64,000 nt of DNA from Acanthosepion esculentum (Eukaryota; Mollusca; Cephalopoda; Sepiida; Sepiidae): assembly GCA_964036315.1 (NCBI GenBank), contig OZ038485.1, positions 103,061,235-103,125,234 of the forward strand, read 5' to 3'. Every line of letters starts with the position of its first letter. Position 1 is the stretch's first letter. Shown here piece by piece: positions 9,915 to 20,579 of this stretch. The translations under genes and the position numbers were made by a program. Below the pieces are notes generated by a model, which saw only the letters and a list, made by a program, of their open reading frames with translations, did no database searches and had not been told where the DNA came from.

Positions 9915-10650
9915 TGATCTATGAGACTAGTAAAGTTATCATTGCTCAATGGTGAAGCTCCAGATGGTTGCATCTTGATAAAACCTAACAGACAATTTCA
10001 CATTTTGTTTTCTTTCCTAGAGGAAATTAAAAAAACAGTTCTATGCTGTTCTTAGAAATTGTATTAAGACCTGCAGACAGATAGCTTCGGAATTAAGTAA
10101 TTTTATCTATTTTGCCTCGTCTCAATAACTTCAGGCACTTTATATCATGAATCGATACAGACCGTGTAAAATTGATTATCTTAAAAAAAAATTTTTTTTT
10201 AAATGCAGGTGGGACTTTCCTAAACCAAATATTTCGAAAATAAATCACGAATTTGAACTTTGCGAAGATACTGTAAAAAAGCTTGCAAATTTTAGGCAAA
10301 TAAATAGTTCCAAAATAAGATTGTCATCAATAAGGATACATTTTTATAATAATAATAATAATAATTGCGGCTTGTTTTAAGTTAGCTTGTTTACGATGGT
10401 AGCTAGCTACTCCCTATTGCAATCGCCTTCTCGGGTATATTTGTGTTTCTTCAATGCCCACAGATTAAACCTGTGATTTATACTGCAACTATGTTTCTGC
10501 AAGAAAGTGTATAATCTGGTGTGATTAGTAGTTGAACAACAACAGTACGTTCAAACTCTCGGTCACGATGACTTGTGATTTTCGGGCTAGCATAACCATC
10601 AGAGGCTTCCGAACAGTTTCGTCTATTTTCACTGACAAGGCTTGGACTAG
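9915..10650. other. unannotated stretch
   Basis: No gene found. It holds a run of A then T at 10180-10205 and a short (AAT)n at 10347. Short open frames here have no recognisable domain. Confidence 0.5.
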
Positions 10651-10659
10651 TTTTGAAGT

Positions 10660-10810
10660 ACTTTTCAATAGTGCCGCACGCTGGAGGTGTCTTCCCAGTC
10701 AGATATCATGAAGAAGTCACCTCCTTGATAAATCGACTGGGGTGGGATTCAAACTTGAACCTGAGTCTTATGGTCAGAATTCTAACGTTATAACCACGTG
10801 TCCATTGAAT
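10660..10810 (-). repeat. tRNA-like SINE fragment
   Basis: Diverged relative of 4740-4850, sharing the aaatcgact(a/g)tggtgagatt-like block and a downstream tcttatggtcagaattct segment. Very degraded. Confidence 0.4.
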
Positions 10811-10984
10811 ACGTTTATATTTACAGTCGCGAAGCAATTTGCTTAATTTTTTCTAAGAGTCTTATAATATTTTTTTATTAGAAATATTTACAGCAATTTT
10901 TTTGGTAGTGAGAAATTTTCTTGAGCGTTGTATATTATATTGTAAATAAAAAAATATATATTTTGATAGTTTCATCTCAGACAA

Positions 10985-11528
10985 GGTGACAATACCACTA
11001 GAACGCAGGGAGTAACAGGAAGTTAAAAATGAAAGAGAATCAGAAGATTGAAAATGGAGAGGATTGAGGAAATGACAAAAAAGGAATAGGGATCAAGAAG
11101 ACAGAAGATGGTGATTGATGTTGCATTTACATTTTTGAAGATTGTAGTTATCAGGGAAGCAAGAAATCGGAAGGGAGTTTCGCAGGCGGGAAGTTGGCAG
11201 TTACATCTAGCTAGTTCAACAGTAATGCGGTGGGACCTAATTGCCATTCTAGTAGCACGCTTAAATTCATGTAGTCGGAGCACCAAGAAAAAAACTGCAG
11301 TTGCCATAAAAATATTTGCAGAAGAGACAAAGAGAAGCCACGTCAGGTCGGCGAGAAAGTGACGGGAGATGAGATGCCTGGTCAGGATCTATTATATTGC
11401 GGACCCTTCTCTGGATTTTGTCAAGAATTGAGATGCACAGTAGGAGCACCAGATCAGATATGGCAACAGTATTCAATACACGAACGAATAGTAGATTTCT
11501 AAATGTGAACGATGACTTCTGACGCGAG
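10985..11528 (-). pseudogene. LINE (CR1/Jockey-group), 3' end copy
   Basis: The minus strand carries ISILDKIQRRVRNIIDPDQA, the SLCLFCKYFYGNC block, then LHEFKRATRMAIRSHRITVE and a NCQLPACETPFRFLASL variant. Frameshifts separate these pieces. The usual ccccaagcaaggc 3' terminus is missing. Confidence 0.75.
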
Positions 11529-11529
11529 T

Positions 11530-11641
11530 GTGGAACCACCTCTTAATTAGTGTTGTTATCAGGTTCACCTTCACCCGGAGTAGTAGCATCTGTTAGGGTC
11601 CCAGTTATGTGCAAATAGTGAACCCCCAAACTGGAGTAAAA
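11530..11641 (+). repeat. minisatellite-SINE-like family head, direct copy 1
   Basis: gaaccacctcttaattagtg through gaacccccaaactggagtaa is identical to 12205-12313 except for about one base. The family (other members at 28380, 34016 and 45011) has this head, an internal minisatellite and a (caaa)n-tailed end. Here the head stands alone. Confidence 0.8.
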
Positions 11642-11699
11642 ACTGAAATATCCAAAATGGTATGTGGAATTAGAACAATCTACCTCTATAGACTAAAAA

Positions 11700-11830
11700 A
11701 GGTTTCGGTTCGAAATTCCAACGCATATTACCTGAAGAAGGTCGGAGCGTACAGCGGTCGAAACGTCGTGAGTGTGGCAATAAAGATAAAGGACAACAGT
11801 CCGAATGATGTAAATAGTTACAAGATTTAA
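11700..11830 (+). repeat. CTGAAGAAGG-type dispersed repeat
   Basis: Contains cctgaagaaggtcggagcgt then gcggtcgaaacgtcgtg, followed by taaagataaaggacaacagt and ccgaatgatgtaaata. Relatives: 18865-19020, 20420-20560, 23385-23530 and 42360-42430. The ctgaaga ... cgaaacg pairing resembles a degenerate hammerhead but does not satisfy the full fold. Confidence 0.6.
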
Positions 11831-12199
11831 TTTCAGAAATATAGGCAGATAACAGAAAAAAAAAAAGAAAAAGAAAAAAATAAACGCCGAACAGAGATCT
11901 CAGAACTGGGCGGAAGAATGTTAGAAAAATAGATATGAGAAAGATTAAAAAGAATAAAAAGCAAGAAAAGTGGATTGACCAGTAAAGAAATATTTCAAGA
12001 AACTGGTGTTGCAGACCCAAACAGAGAGAAAATATGCAGAACAGTAAGAACATTCGTTAAAGACATAACAATAATCAGAGCGAACCTGGTTCACATGGTA
12101 TCTCGACTTCAGACACAAACTCCCACCGCCGTGACGATCGTCCTGGCTATGACGATAAGCTACATCCAGCAGCAAGACCTCTGACTAGGAGGTATTGAG

Positions 12200-12480
12200 G
12201 AGTGTGGAACCACCTCTTAATTGGTGTTGTTATCAGGTTCACCTTCACCCGGAGTAGTAGCATCTGTTAGGGTCCCAGTTATGTGCAAATAGTGAACCCC
12301 CAAACTGGAGTAAAAAAAAATGTAATTATAAATTTAAAAAAAAAAAAAAAGAAAAGAATAAATTACCAGCAATAGATTTTTGTAAAATGAAATAACTACT
12401 CAAGCGCCCAAGAAAATTAAATGTCGGCATTAAATGACCCATAAGGAGTTGATATGCCACTAAACAAACAAACAAACAAA
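12200..12480 (+). mobile_element. minisatellite-SINE-like element, copy without minisatellite
   Basis: The head (12205-12313) is followed by an A-rich stretch and then the tail gtcggcattaaatgacccat, gatatgccac and a (caaa)n run. The same tail is at 45300-45355 and, inverted, at 31750-31845. The (caaa)n end fits reverse-transcribed insertion. The coding partner is unknown. Confidence 0.6.
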
Positions 12481-12517
12481 GCACCGTTTCGTGGCCTCAC
12501 TCTTTATTCTATAAATA

Positions 12518-13253
12518 CAGTGAAACCTCGGTTCACGAATTTAATTCGTTCCTGAAGCCCGTTCGGAACCCGAAATGTTCGTAAATCGAAACTATTCTTC
12601 CAATAGAAATCAATATAAAATGGAGTAATCCGTCCTGGTCCCAAGATGATTGCTTATTTAAACTTTTACAACAGTACTTTGCACACAAGTTTATATAATA
12701 AACCAATAAAAATTATTAAATCTAATAAAAAAATAAATAAACACAATACTAAGCAGATAAAATATAGACGAACTATTTAATTTTACCATACCTGCAAGTA
12801 GGAGAGTTGATGGCGTAAGTGGATGGGGAAGGAAAGAGATGTTATTGTTTGGAAAGGGGAAGGAAAGACATGATTGTCTCTTTATTTATAAGAATAGTAT
12901 AAATTGTTGATTTTGCCATATGAAACTGAGTAGGAAGAGACAATATAATCAACAATTGTTTTTCTCTTAATTTTTCTTTTTCCTTTACCAGTATCACTGC
13001 TAGCTTTCTTTGGAGCCATGACTGGGGACTAATGAAGAGAAAAAAAAAAGGCACAGTGCAATAAAATTGGAAAAGAAAAGCACAGCACAACACCCGAATG
13101 TATACAACATGGCGGTCGATGCAGAAATGATTCTGTTCGGGTTAACTCGGTTCGGTAATTTTGTTCGAGAACCGATGCTTTTTCATCTTGAATTTTCTGT
13201 TCGAAAACCGATTTGTTCGACATGAGAGACCTTCTAAAACTGAGGTTGCTCTG
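12518..13253. mobile_element. Tigger/pogo-like DNA transposon, non-autonomous or decayed
   Basis: The left end cagtgaaacctcggttcacg is preceded by TA. The right end is an imperfect inverse (ctgaggttgctctg) followed by TA, with several internal cgttcgg/ttcggaac-type subterminal inverted motifs (12540-12600 and 13120-13220). At 736 bp it is too short for a pogo transposase. I see no DDE coding. The terminus matches what is known of the Tigger family. Confidence 0.65.
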
Positions 13254-13890
13254 TATTATCATGGTAGTTCTAAAGAGCTCTTCTTCTCGACCGCATGAAT
13301 TTAAACGTACTACTAAATTGGTAATTAGATCTCAACGTTTTGCTGTTGAACTATCTAGACCTAACCGTAACTTCTCACTTGTGGAACTCACTTTTTACTT
13401 ACTTGTACTTGTTGTGGCATTCACTCGGCCGGTTCGGCCAGTTCTGTTAAACGAACCCGCCGCATCCGAACGAAAGCTAACCAAACGTAACAGAAGTTGC
13501 ATTCAGTCAGACGTGCAAATTTATAGTAGGAGTTTCAGTGGGAATTTGGATTCATGTATACACACTTTTAAAATAGTGCAATTCGATTTGAATTCAGAGT
13601 TTCCTTCTCTTAGACTGGTTGCTGTAGGACGCAGTCTGTCTTGCTGGGTGAAAAGAGATGGATTCATACCTTTCCCACGTAAGAAAATGTAATAAACTCG
13701 ACTGAAATTCAAAATCGGCTCTCCGATTCCTCAGTCCGAATAGTTAACCATTGCCGTGCCTGCCACCTACAAGCTTCAAAAATTGAAATGCACCGTCAAT
13801 TGAAATCTTGTGCCTCCAGGAAGCCTATTATTTTATTGTCCTTTCTCCTCACTTCTCATTCTCTTCCACTCAGAGTAACCCCCGTAATCT
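13254..13890 (+). pseudogene. LINE (CR1/Jockey-group) fragment, split by insertions
   Basis: 13260-13410 reads SSSSRPHEFKRTTKLVIRS and QRFAVELSRPNRNFS; 13765-13890 resumes with LQKLKCTVN-like sequence and the 3' UTR. About 350 bp of unrelated DNA, including the SINE piece at 13640-13755, separates the halves. Confidence 0.65.
13640..13755 (-). repeat. SINE fragment inside LINE
   Basis: The minus strand carries ggttaactattcggactgag, aatcggagagccgattttga and the cgtgggaaaggtatgaatcc central block seen in the other SINEs of this window. Confidence 0.55.
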
Positions 13891-13943
13891 TGCCTACCAA
13901 TCAAATGGAACTTACTGCATGTGCATCATTGTGACTCTCCTGC

Positions 13944-14411
13944 TTAGGAAGGTACTATCGGTGTTATGCGGCTCCAGAAGCTTTTGAGCAAAATCACTCG
14001 CTGCTCTTTCATGTATTCTGTTAATATTCTGGGAACACACTTTGCACAGATCTTGCAGCAGCCAGGAGACTGTACTAAACTGCCAGCACTGTCATGGCTA
14101 GTCTGAAGGCTTTTACACAATTTTGCAATAGTGATTCTTCTTTCAGCTGTAATGAGAGCATAAGGATGTATAGCTTTATCCACATTCACAGAAACCGCTT
14201 GTCTGCCACTGCGGAGCCTATCACTAAGATTAATTACTCTTTTCTCACTAGAATTGACATTAACGTTTCTGATCCTCCTCTTTACTGCGATTAAGTCAAG
14301 TGAAGCTTTTCGATAAATATTCACAAACCTCCTGTGAATGTTTGTAGAACTTACTTCATACAAAACAGTAATACTTGATAGCCTTCCATGTATGTCCAGA
14401 GAGACAGTCAT
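13944..14411 (-). pseudogene. mariner transposase, N-terminal half
   Basis: An open 155-codon minus-strand frame that would bind transposon ends. It contains the paired helix-turn-helix region of mariner transposases: RRFVNIYRKASLDLIAVKRR, then SGRQAVSVNVDKAIHPYALI, TAERRITIAKLCKSLQ and PRILTEYMKEQRV. The frame ends just where the catalytic domain should start (SELLE-like residues are in another frame at 13965-13980). No D, D, D/E residues are left, and no terminal inverted repeats were located. The 5' end may begin slightly upstream of 14411. Confidence 0.8.
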
Positions 14412-14511
14412 TTTGAAAAAGAATTATAGATAAGAAAAGAAGAGATTCCTGCATTTTTTACCCTGAGCTTCTAAACACTTATATACATAGACATACACAC
14501 ACATTATACAT

Positions 14512-14564
<53 letters not shown>

Positions 14565-14570
14565 GTATAT
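14512..14570. repeat. (TA)n with TATG interruptions
   Basis: Microsatellite that directly abuts the left end of the mariner family B element. Confidence 0.95.
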
Positions 14571-15530
14571 GGTGTGTCAAAAATACTTTTACAAACTTTG
14601 AAGTCGGATTCCTCGCACCAAAACAAGGACAAAAGTCCATATAAATGTATGTCCGCAAATCCTTAATTTTTAAGTTTAAAGTTTACGGTAGACACTGTTA
14701 AATGTACAATCCAATCTACAATGCAAAAATACACACTTTTGGGGGGGGGGGGTCCTGACACCAAAAGAAGGTAGAATGCTCATATAAAAATATGTCCAAA
14801 AGGCCATCGTTGTACCTCAACACAGCAAAATGTCCTCCGCTTGCTTCTACACACGAATGCACTCGTCGAATCATTGAGTGGCGGACCCTTTTAAATACTT
14901 CCACACGGTCTCGAATGGTTTCGCAAGCCCTCTTGACACGTTGATGACGCGTCTCTGCGTTATTAATGCCTGTGGCATAAACCAATTGTTTTAGGTGGCC
15001 CCCACAGATAAAAATCCAAAGGAGTGAGTTTGTGGGAACGTGCAGGCCATGGAACCGGTCTTCCCCTACCTATACAGCTTTCATGGTAGATGTCAGACAG
15101 TGTATCGCGAACAATGTGACTAAAATATGCTGGAGCCAACATCATGCATGAACTATATGCGTCTTCGTATTAGCAGGGGTACATCCACTAGCAGGTCTGG
15201 AAGTGTGCAGCCTCGCGTCCATTAACATTCGCGCGACCCTATGTAAAAATCATATCTGCCTGCTCATGATATGAATATCCTGTCATTGTTAAACGTAACA
15301 CTTCTCAGTCTACTCACTAATATACACGTTAAATGTTGAAGACAGACCTGCCACAATTGTGCACGAATGACAAATGTAAACTAGTCTACATGGCAATACA
15401 GCGTCATCTATCCTAAACATAACTCAAAAACGAAGGTTTTGCGGACATAAGTTTATATGGACTTTTGTCCTTCTTTTGGTGTGAGGAGCCGCCCCACGAA
15501 GTGTATCAAAAATACTTTTACAAACCTTTG
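14571..15530 (-). mobile_element. mariner-like element family B, decayed and rearranged
   Basis: The left end reads gtgtgtcaaaaatacttttac, then accaaaacaaggacaaaagt. The right side has the inverse (acttttgtccttcttttggt) at 15460-15482. Minus-strand coding: FSHIVRDTLSDIYHESC, then TPLDFYLWG (catalytic block), VYATGINNAETRHQRVKRAC, VFKRVRHSMIRRVHSCVEAS and GGHF, as at the C-terminus of many Tc1/mariner transposases. A second copy of the terminal motif at 14742-14795, and a direct rather than inverted copy of the outermost motif at 15498-15525, show nesting or internal rearrangement. Confidence 0.75.
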
Positions 15531-15606
15531 GGTGTGGCTTCCAGTACGTCTTACAGAAGCTGTATATAGGCACTTTGTTTCGAAAAAACTTCCAGATCTG
15601 CTAGAG

Positions 15607-15640
15607 TATATATATATATATATATATACACACACATATA
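15607..15640. repeat. (TA)n(CA)n microsatellite
   Basis: Abuts the left end of mariner copy A2. Confidence 0.95.
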
Positions 15641-16390
15641 TCGTGCTATGGGTAAATTGCCGCCATTTTAAATTTGTACTTTCGCACATGCTTGTTGTTT
15701 CTTTTTGATTTTGTCGACTGCACAGTATTGCAGGGTGAGTTGGGTACCGTCTGCGAGAAAAAAAACCAACCATAACGCAATTTACTCTGTCAGAAATAAT
15801 CTAATGGTGATTACGAAGGTACGACAGTTCGAAAAAAAATCACTCCGATCGTTTTGATAAGAAAAGAACTCCTGAATTTGTTGATCAGGGTGTCAGACTC
15901 AACACGGAGGCCTACATCAAGTGCCTTGAGGAAGTAGTGCAGCCCTAGTGTCAAGAGAGTAGCAGCTGGAAGTCCTTATGTCTAGCAACAGGACTGCACC
16001 ATGGCACACAAGCAGGAGAACGCAGTCATGGATGTCAGGCAATTTCTGCGACCACATCACAGTAAACATCTGGCCACCTAACTCTCCAGATTGCAACCCA
16101 CTTGATTATTACGTGTGGGCGCAGTTGAGCGAGAGATCAACAAAACTCCTTGTCACCAAAGATGAACTGAAGACAAAGATTATGGCAGCATTCACCAACT
16201 GAAACAAGAAAACCGTCCAGAAGAGTTGCTAGAGGCAGTGGTTGAAGCCAATGGTGATTTTATTGAATAAATTTACTCTTTAGTATTTCAAGATATTTTT
16301 GTATAATTTTGGTAAATATGTCTGTTAAAATGAGATGTCATTGTTAATTTCATTTTTGCGCAATTTAGATGTCAATTTATCCCTCTCACC

Positions 16391-16393
<3 letters not shown>
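15641..16393 (+). mobile_element. mariner-like element, family A, copy A2
   Basis: The longest member of the family here. The ends are cgtgctatgggtaaattgcc (left, decayed) and caccctg followed by TA (right). The plus strand encodes SDRFDKKRTPEFVDQGVRL-like sequence at 15845-15905, then SSNRTAPWHTSRRTQSWM and PNSPDCNPLDYYVWAQLSER, then TKDELKTKIMAAFTN. These are the D-N and D(E) regions of a Tc1/mariner transposase, with frameshifts and missing central parts. It ends with a canonical TA at 16394-16395. Confidence 0.8.

Positions 16394-16445
<52 letters not shown>
16394..16445. repeat. (TA)n microsatellite
   Basis: TA run starting at the target duplication of mariner A2. Confidence 0.95.
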
Positions 16446-16448
<3 letters not shown>

Positions 16449-16811
16449 AAAAGAAAAAAATTCTAATATATTTAAAATTAAATTAAAACAACTATTGATT
16501 TTTGACCGACCTTATATATATATAGCTTAATCATCTATACAACAGTGTGTCGGAAACGGAAATTATTTCATACAATAAATCATGTTTTTATAACACCTAT
16601 TATATATATATATATATATGAAAAGAAGATTTGAATATTATGTGTTACTTTATTACACGTATCCAACGAATAAGAAATAACCAAACTCAACATACATCTG
16701 CATCTCTTTAATTTTTGTCATTTTATATTATTTCTATCTTGATTTCTAACGAAGCGTTAATAAAGTGAAACATGTCAGATTGATATCTGTTTCCTAATTG
16801 TTCTTTATCGT

Positions 16812-16814
<3 letters not shown>
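16446..16814. other. unannotated AT-rich stretch
   Basis: No gene or recognisable element. Short TA runs at 16513 and 16601. Confidence 0.5.

Positions 16815-16857
<43 letters not shown>
16815..16857. repeat. (TA)n microsatellite
   Basis: Pure TA run. Confidence 0.95.
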
Positions 16858-16859
<2 letters not shown>

Positions 16860-17014
16860 CTCTCGATAAAATCCTTTAATCGGTCGAGGATTGTGGGGAG
16901 TAAGGAACGAATTTGTAAACAGTCACTATTACTGCTGATAATGCAAGACTCTACTAGCGATTGAGTTATCTGAGTGACTGGTGTATTTATGAAAAAAATA
17001 AATACGCAAAAATT

Positions 17015-17215
17015 CGCCTCGATGGTATAGTGGTTAGAATCTCCGACTGATACCAAATCCATTGGGTTTCGTTCCCGGTCTGAAGCGATCGGATATCTAG
17101 TCAAACTGATGTGCTGTGATAAAACGCTAAACTAAAGAAACCAGAGCAGCAACACCTGGCAAGGTGAGGGTGTAGTATTATTTTAACGGGAAGGGCCTAG
17201 CTTAAAGGAGGTGGA
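17015..17215 (+). repeat. tRNA-derived SINE (Asp/Glu-like head)
   Basis: cctcgatggtatagtggtta is an excellent tRNA 5' arm and A box; gggtttcgttcccggtctg is a good B box. The anticodon arm does not fold and the acceptor does not close, so this is a SINE head, not a tRNA gene. The following 140 bases (gctaaactaaagaaaccaga ...) are the SINE body, ending at a (GA)n tract. Confidence 0.65.
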
Positions 17216-17218
17216 TTA

Positions 17219-17221
<3 letters not shown>

Positions 17222-17262
<41 letters not shown>
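17222..17262. repeat. (GA)n microsatellite
   Basis: Pure GA run, possibly grown from the tail of the SINE just upstream. Confidence 0.95.
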
Positions 17263-17263
<1 letters not shown>

Positions 17264-17619
17264 ACGCATTTATTTGCGTATATGATTGAGAATATTATCG
17301 TGGATTAGTGGTTAGTAAGCAGCTATCCTGAGTTCGATACTAAGTTAGGCTAAAATAGAAAATGACTAATTTGTGTATGCCTTTGTAAATACGCAATTGA
17401 AAAATACTTGACCGTTTACGTGTGGGTGTGCTCATTAGATATCTATCACGTGACTAAGAATGGCTATTCGATTAACTCAGTCTGACACAAGTCCACAAAA
17501 ATTAGGCTGTTAGCCACCACGCTTTTGTAGGCTCCCATCACGTGACTATTGATAAACACGCTCGTCTGCTTTTCAATAATAAAAGCGTTTCACTATGATC
17601 GGATGTGCATGAGGTGTAA

Positions 17620-17800
17620 TGGATAGCGGCAGATTTCGAATTCCAATTGAGTTAGTTGCATTCACTTACGCACAAACACCACTGGAAAAACATGAATCCA
17701 TCACTTCTCACCTAGCTATCGATAAACAACAGACATGGTTTAGTAGCCTTGGCTAGCAACCAGTCTAGGAAAAGGAATTCAAGTCAGCCTGGAGAGGGTT
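17620..17800 (+). repeat. tRNA-derived SINE, no 5S head
   Basis: ggtgtaatggatagcggcag (A box), then cattcacttacgcacaaaca and catgaatccatcacttctca match the body of the 5S-tRNA SINE at 44600-44760. The end is lost near 17800. Confidence 0.65.
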
Positions 17801-17814
17801 GGGCTCCATCATGT

Positions 17815-18030
17815 TATCTTGCCCAAACTACACCATTGCTGCAACGGCCGCAGTACATGTGGTGCCCTTACGACTCTAATGGGTTACGAGAGTCGTGATC
17901 TAGTCAATGTCGAACTTTGTATTAGGCACACAGTTAGGATCAATGTCACTATTCTGTTACTATCGATTTTAGAGATGGTTAATTGTACGGCATATCAATC
18001 CTTGTTAGGATATTTAATTTTAACATGAAT
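17815..18030 (+). repeat. satellite-like repeat, copy 1
   Basis: caatgtcgaactttgtatta, ggatcaatgtcactattctg and gagatggttaattgtacggc recur at 19160-19265 and 19495-19590. Confidence 0.65.
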
Positions 18031-18175
18031 CATATATGAAAAGCCCTGTGTCTGTGTGTTCGTGCCTGCACAAGGATGTTTCTCTAATCACGCACATGTG
18101 CGAAGGTACGTATCAAAAGTGAGAGGAATTTAAAGAGCGAAATTACTTCGTCAAAGAAAGATATAAATTATTCTA

Positions 18176-18207
<32 letters not shown>

Positions 18208-18860
18208 AGGGGATCGATTTTTAGGGAATGTGTTCAATGTCCAGCAAGACACGAGAGGCGCTTGGGTAAGTTGACAAGTGAATAGACTGGTGAATGCATT
18301 TAAATTCACCAAGCATTCGGATACTTGCTCGTATTTCTTGAGCGTTCGTCTCAAATCAAAATACTGGAGACTGACTCCAAGAAGCCAAACTGAAACTATT
18401 TACCCAGTACCCCGTCCCTTGACTTATAGACTTAAAAAGGAACTTTCAAAAAAGAAAAAAAATACTAATATGCTGGATCTTTACAATTTTCCTAAGATAA
18501 TATTTGTATGACCGAAGATGATTTGTTGCCCTTCAAAGAAGAGAAAAAAAATTGTTCATGTTAATTGGCCTGTACTATTTTCCCGCTATCATGGAACACT
18601 GCAATCTGACAAGCTAGAATTTATCTGGAAATGCCATTAATTAACAAATACCATAAAAGAAGGCAGCTTGGTTCGCAGGAGTGACACTATGTCAAGAATT
18701 TATTAGGGTTTTCATTTCCTACGTTTTATAAACTGTTTTAACGTCCTTAGAAGTACTTCCATTAAGTCAGAAATCTGAAAACAATTAACCAACTTTAAAC
18801 AAATTTCACGTTGGAATCAACATAAAAACATTGTCATCCCTTATTTGCATTATCTACATC
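18031..18860. other. unannotated stretch
   Basis: Only an (AAT)n tract at 18174-18206 stands out. No coding or element signature recognised. Confidence 0.5.
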
Positions 18861-18864
18861 CGAA

Positions 18865-19020
18865 CTATTGTCCTCACCTTTATTATAATAACATTTGGGC
18901 CGCTGTGCTCTCCGACCTACAAGTGCATGTCGATCCGGGTAACCTTTATGGAATTTCGAACTGAACCTTTTATTTAATCTACAGAAATGGATTGTTCTTG
19001 TTCCACTGTCCATGTTTAAT
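18865..19020 (-). repeat. CTGAAGAAGG-type repeat, degraded
   Basis: Plus-strand order tattgtcctcacctttatta ... gatccgggtaacctttatgg, then aatttcgaactgaacctttt, as in the copies at 20420 and 23385, but the ctgaaga/gaaac core is eroded. Confidence 0.45.

Positions 19021-19022
<2 letters not shown>

Positions 19023-19099
<77 letters not shown>
19023..19099. repeat. (TC)n microsatellite
   Basis: About 38 uninterrupted TC units. Confidence 0.97.
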
Positions 19100-19101
<2 letters not shown>

Positions 19102-19159
19102 AATGCCCAGGAGCTACTCGAGGCAGAGTGTTACTGTGAGTTATTGCATGAGCAGAAGA

Positions 19160-19600
19160 ATTTCGAATTAGACACCCAATTAGGATCAATGTCACTATTC
19201 AGTCGCTATCGAGAGAGCGATAGCTAATTGTACCACATATCAACCCTTGCTGGGCTATTAAATGTTGGTATTTACTAGCCCCCACCCCCAGGGTAGGTGT
19301 GGCAGAAGGCCGAGTTTAACGTGGGACATCCGAGCTCTTAGGCTCGGCCAAAAATTCCCCGTAGAACCGGTATCGGGTTGATCTACCACCCCGAACGAGA
19401 CTCTGCCCTTCGGCATAGCATCGTCCGGGTTCCTCTCTGCCCGAAGACAGAGCGTTCGACCGTATAGTTGAAAAGTTTTTGGGCTATTAAATGTCGAATT
19501 TTGTATTAGGCATCCAGTTAGTATCAATTTAACTATTTAGTCATTCTCAAGGAAGAGATGGTTAATTTACGACATTAACTAACCTTGTTCAATTTTTCTT
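19160..19600 (+). repeat. satellite-like repeat, copies 2 and 3, split by an insert
   Basis: Two near-tandem units (ttaggatcaatgtcactatt ... gctattaaatgt, and gaattttgtattaggcatcc onward). With the 215-bp insert and one duplicate removed, the units are roughly 100 bp apart, so the ancestral structure was tandem. Confidence 0.65.
19266..19480. mobile_element. GC-rich 215-bp insertion with 14-bp target duplication
   Basis: Flanked exactly by gggctattaaatgt at 19252-19265 and 19481-19494. Much richer in G and C than its surroundings, without terminal inverted repeats. The minus strand is open across it and reads GRTLCLRAERNPDDAMPKGR followed by VSFGVVDQPDTGSTGNFWPS. I cannot name the source: a retroposed RNA or short retroelement is most likely. 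No poly(A) is visible; one end has an aaaagttttt run. Confidence 0.65.
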
Positions 19601-19641
19601 TTTATTACTCAGAATTAAAGTCATTTACATAATAGTCATGG

Positions 19642-19645
<4 letters not shown>

Positions 19646-19689
<44 letters not shown>
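19646..19689. repeat. (GA)n microsatellite
   Basis: Pure GA run. Confidence 0.97.
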
Positions 19690-19691
<2 letters not shown>

Positions 19692-20415
19692 TTTCGGTTG
19701 TTTTCTGAATATTTCGTATCTGTTTGATACTAAGACGTGTTCGTACTGCTGTAATTCTTTGTACTTCAAATACATTCCATTGTTGAGCTTGTAAAATGTT
19801 CATACCGACTTTATCCCAATGTTAAACTTGTCAGTGGCTGGTGGGGAAATCTAGTAGGGAATCACGCATGACGCATTGGACACCTAATTCGCTTAATACA
19901 CGCGTGTTACTCGTTTTATACACATTCAGGTGTGAAATGGTGAAGATCGCGGGAAGATGTCGTCAGCAGCAGCTGTAGTAGTAGTGGGGGTAGTTTCTGA
20001 ATTATTCAAAAGCCATCAGTGAGGATTGAACTCACGACATCAAGCAAACAAAAAAAGAAAAACAAGCGAAGAGGTACTAGTAATTTAATTACTTCCTGTT
20101 AAATAATCCCATTTTCATTTATTTCGAGTGACGCATAAATAAATTGCTAAAAGATATACATAAATTATAAAGTAGCCCATTGGGTAATTCGACTACTAAA
20201 CCTCAAGCAGGACACGTGGCCTTATCCGATAGTATGAAATTAGGTTTAATACATTTTTATTTTTTGCAATTATGCGTGTCATTTATACATCCTCCTAATA
20301 AAATTGAACGATCTGCAGACGAAGTTATTCTAAAATATGAGTATTTTTCGGCAAATTACCGATAAAAAGAATTACAAATCTTTGTTTGGATTTCTGGGAG
20401 GCGTGGTTATCATTA
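19690..20415. other. unannotated stretch
   Basis: No gene or known element seen. A short tRNA-like B box (gaggattgaactcacgac) at 20021 may be the end of a lost SINE. Confidence 0.45.
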
Positions 20416-20419
20416 TTTA

Positions 20420-20560
20420 CACTCGGGCTTTTGTCCTTATCTTTGTTGTTGTTATCACAGTTTTTCGACTGTTGTATCCTCCGGCTTTCATCAGGTCCAC
20501 GTAGATCGCGGTAACCTTCAGGGAATTTCGAATTGAACCCTTTAATCTATTGGGTAGATT
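20420..20560 (-). repeat. CTGAAGAAGG-type dispersed repeat
   Basis: The minus strand reads cctgatgaaagccggaggat, acaacagtcgaaaaactgtg, then aagataaggacaaaagccc. Here the first box is CTGATGA, but the second is GTCGAAAA, and stem pairing is weak. Confidence 0.55.
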
Positions 20561-20579
20561 ACTCCCCCATAACAAAGAT

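Noticed and set aside
13213..13692. 159-codon plus-strand frame as a gene
   Set aside because: It is a chance join of a LINE fragment, an unassigned insert and an antisense SINE.
14742..14752. Poly(G) tract as a G-quadruplex
   Set aside because: A single run of ten G does not give four separated G tracts; similar short poly(C) runs at 44777 and 61681 are equally unremarkable.
17015..17090. Possible tRNA gene (good A and B boxes)
   Set aside because: Anticodon and acceptor arms do not fold; a SINE body follows.
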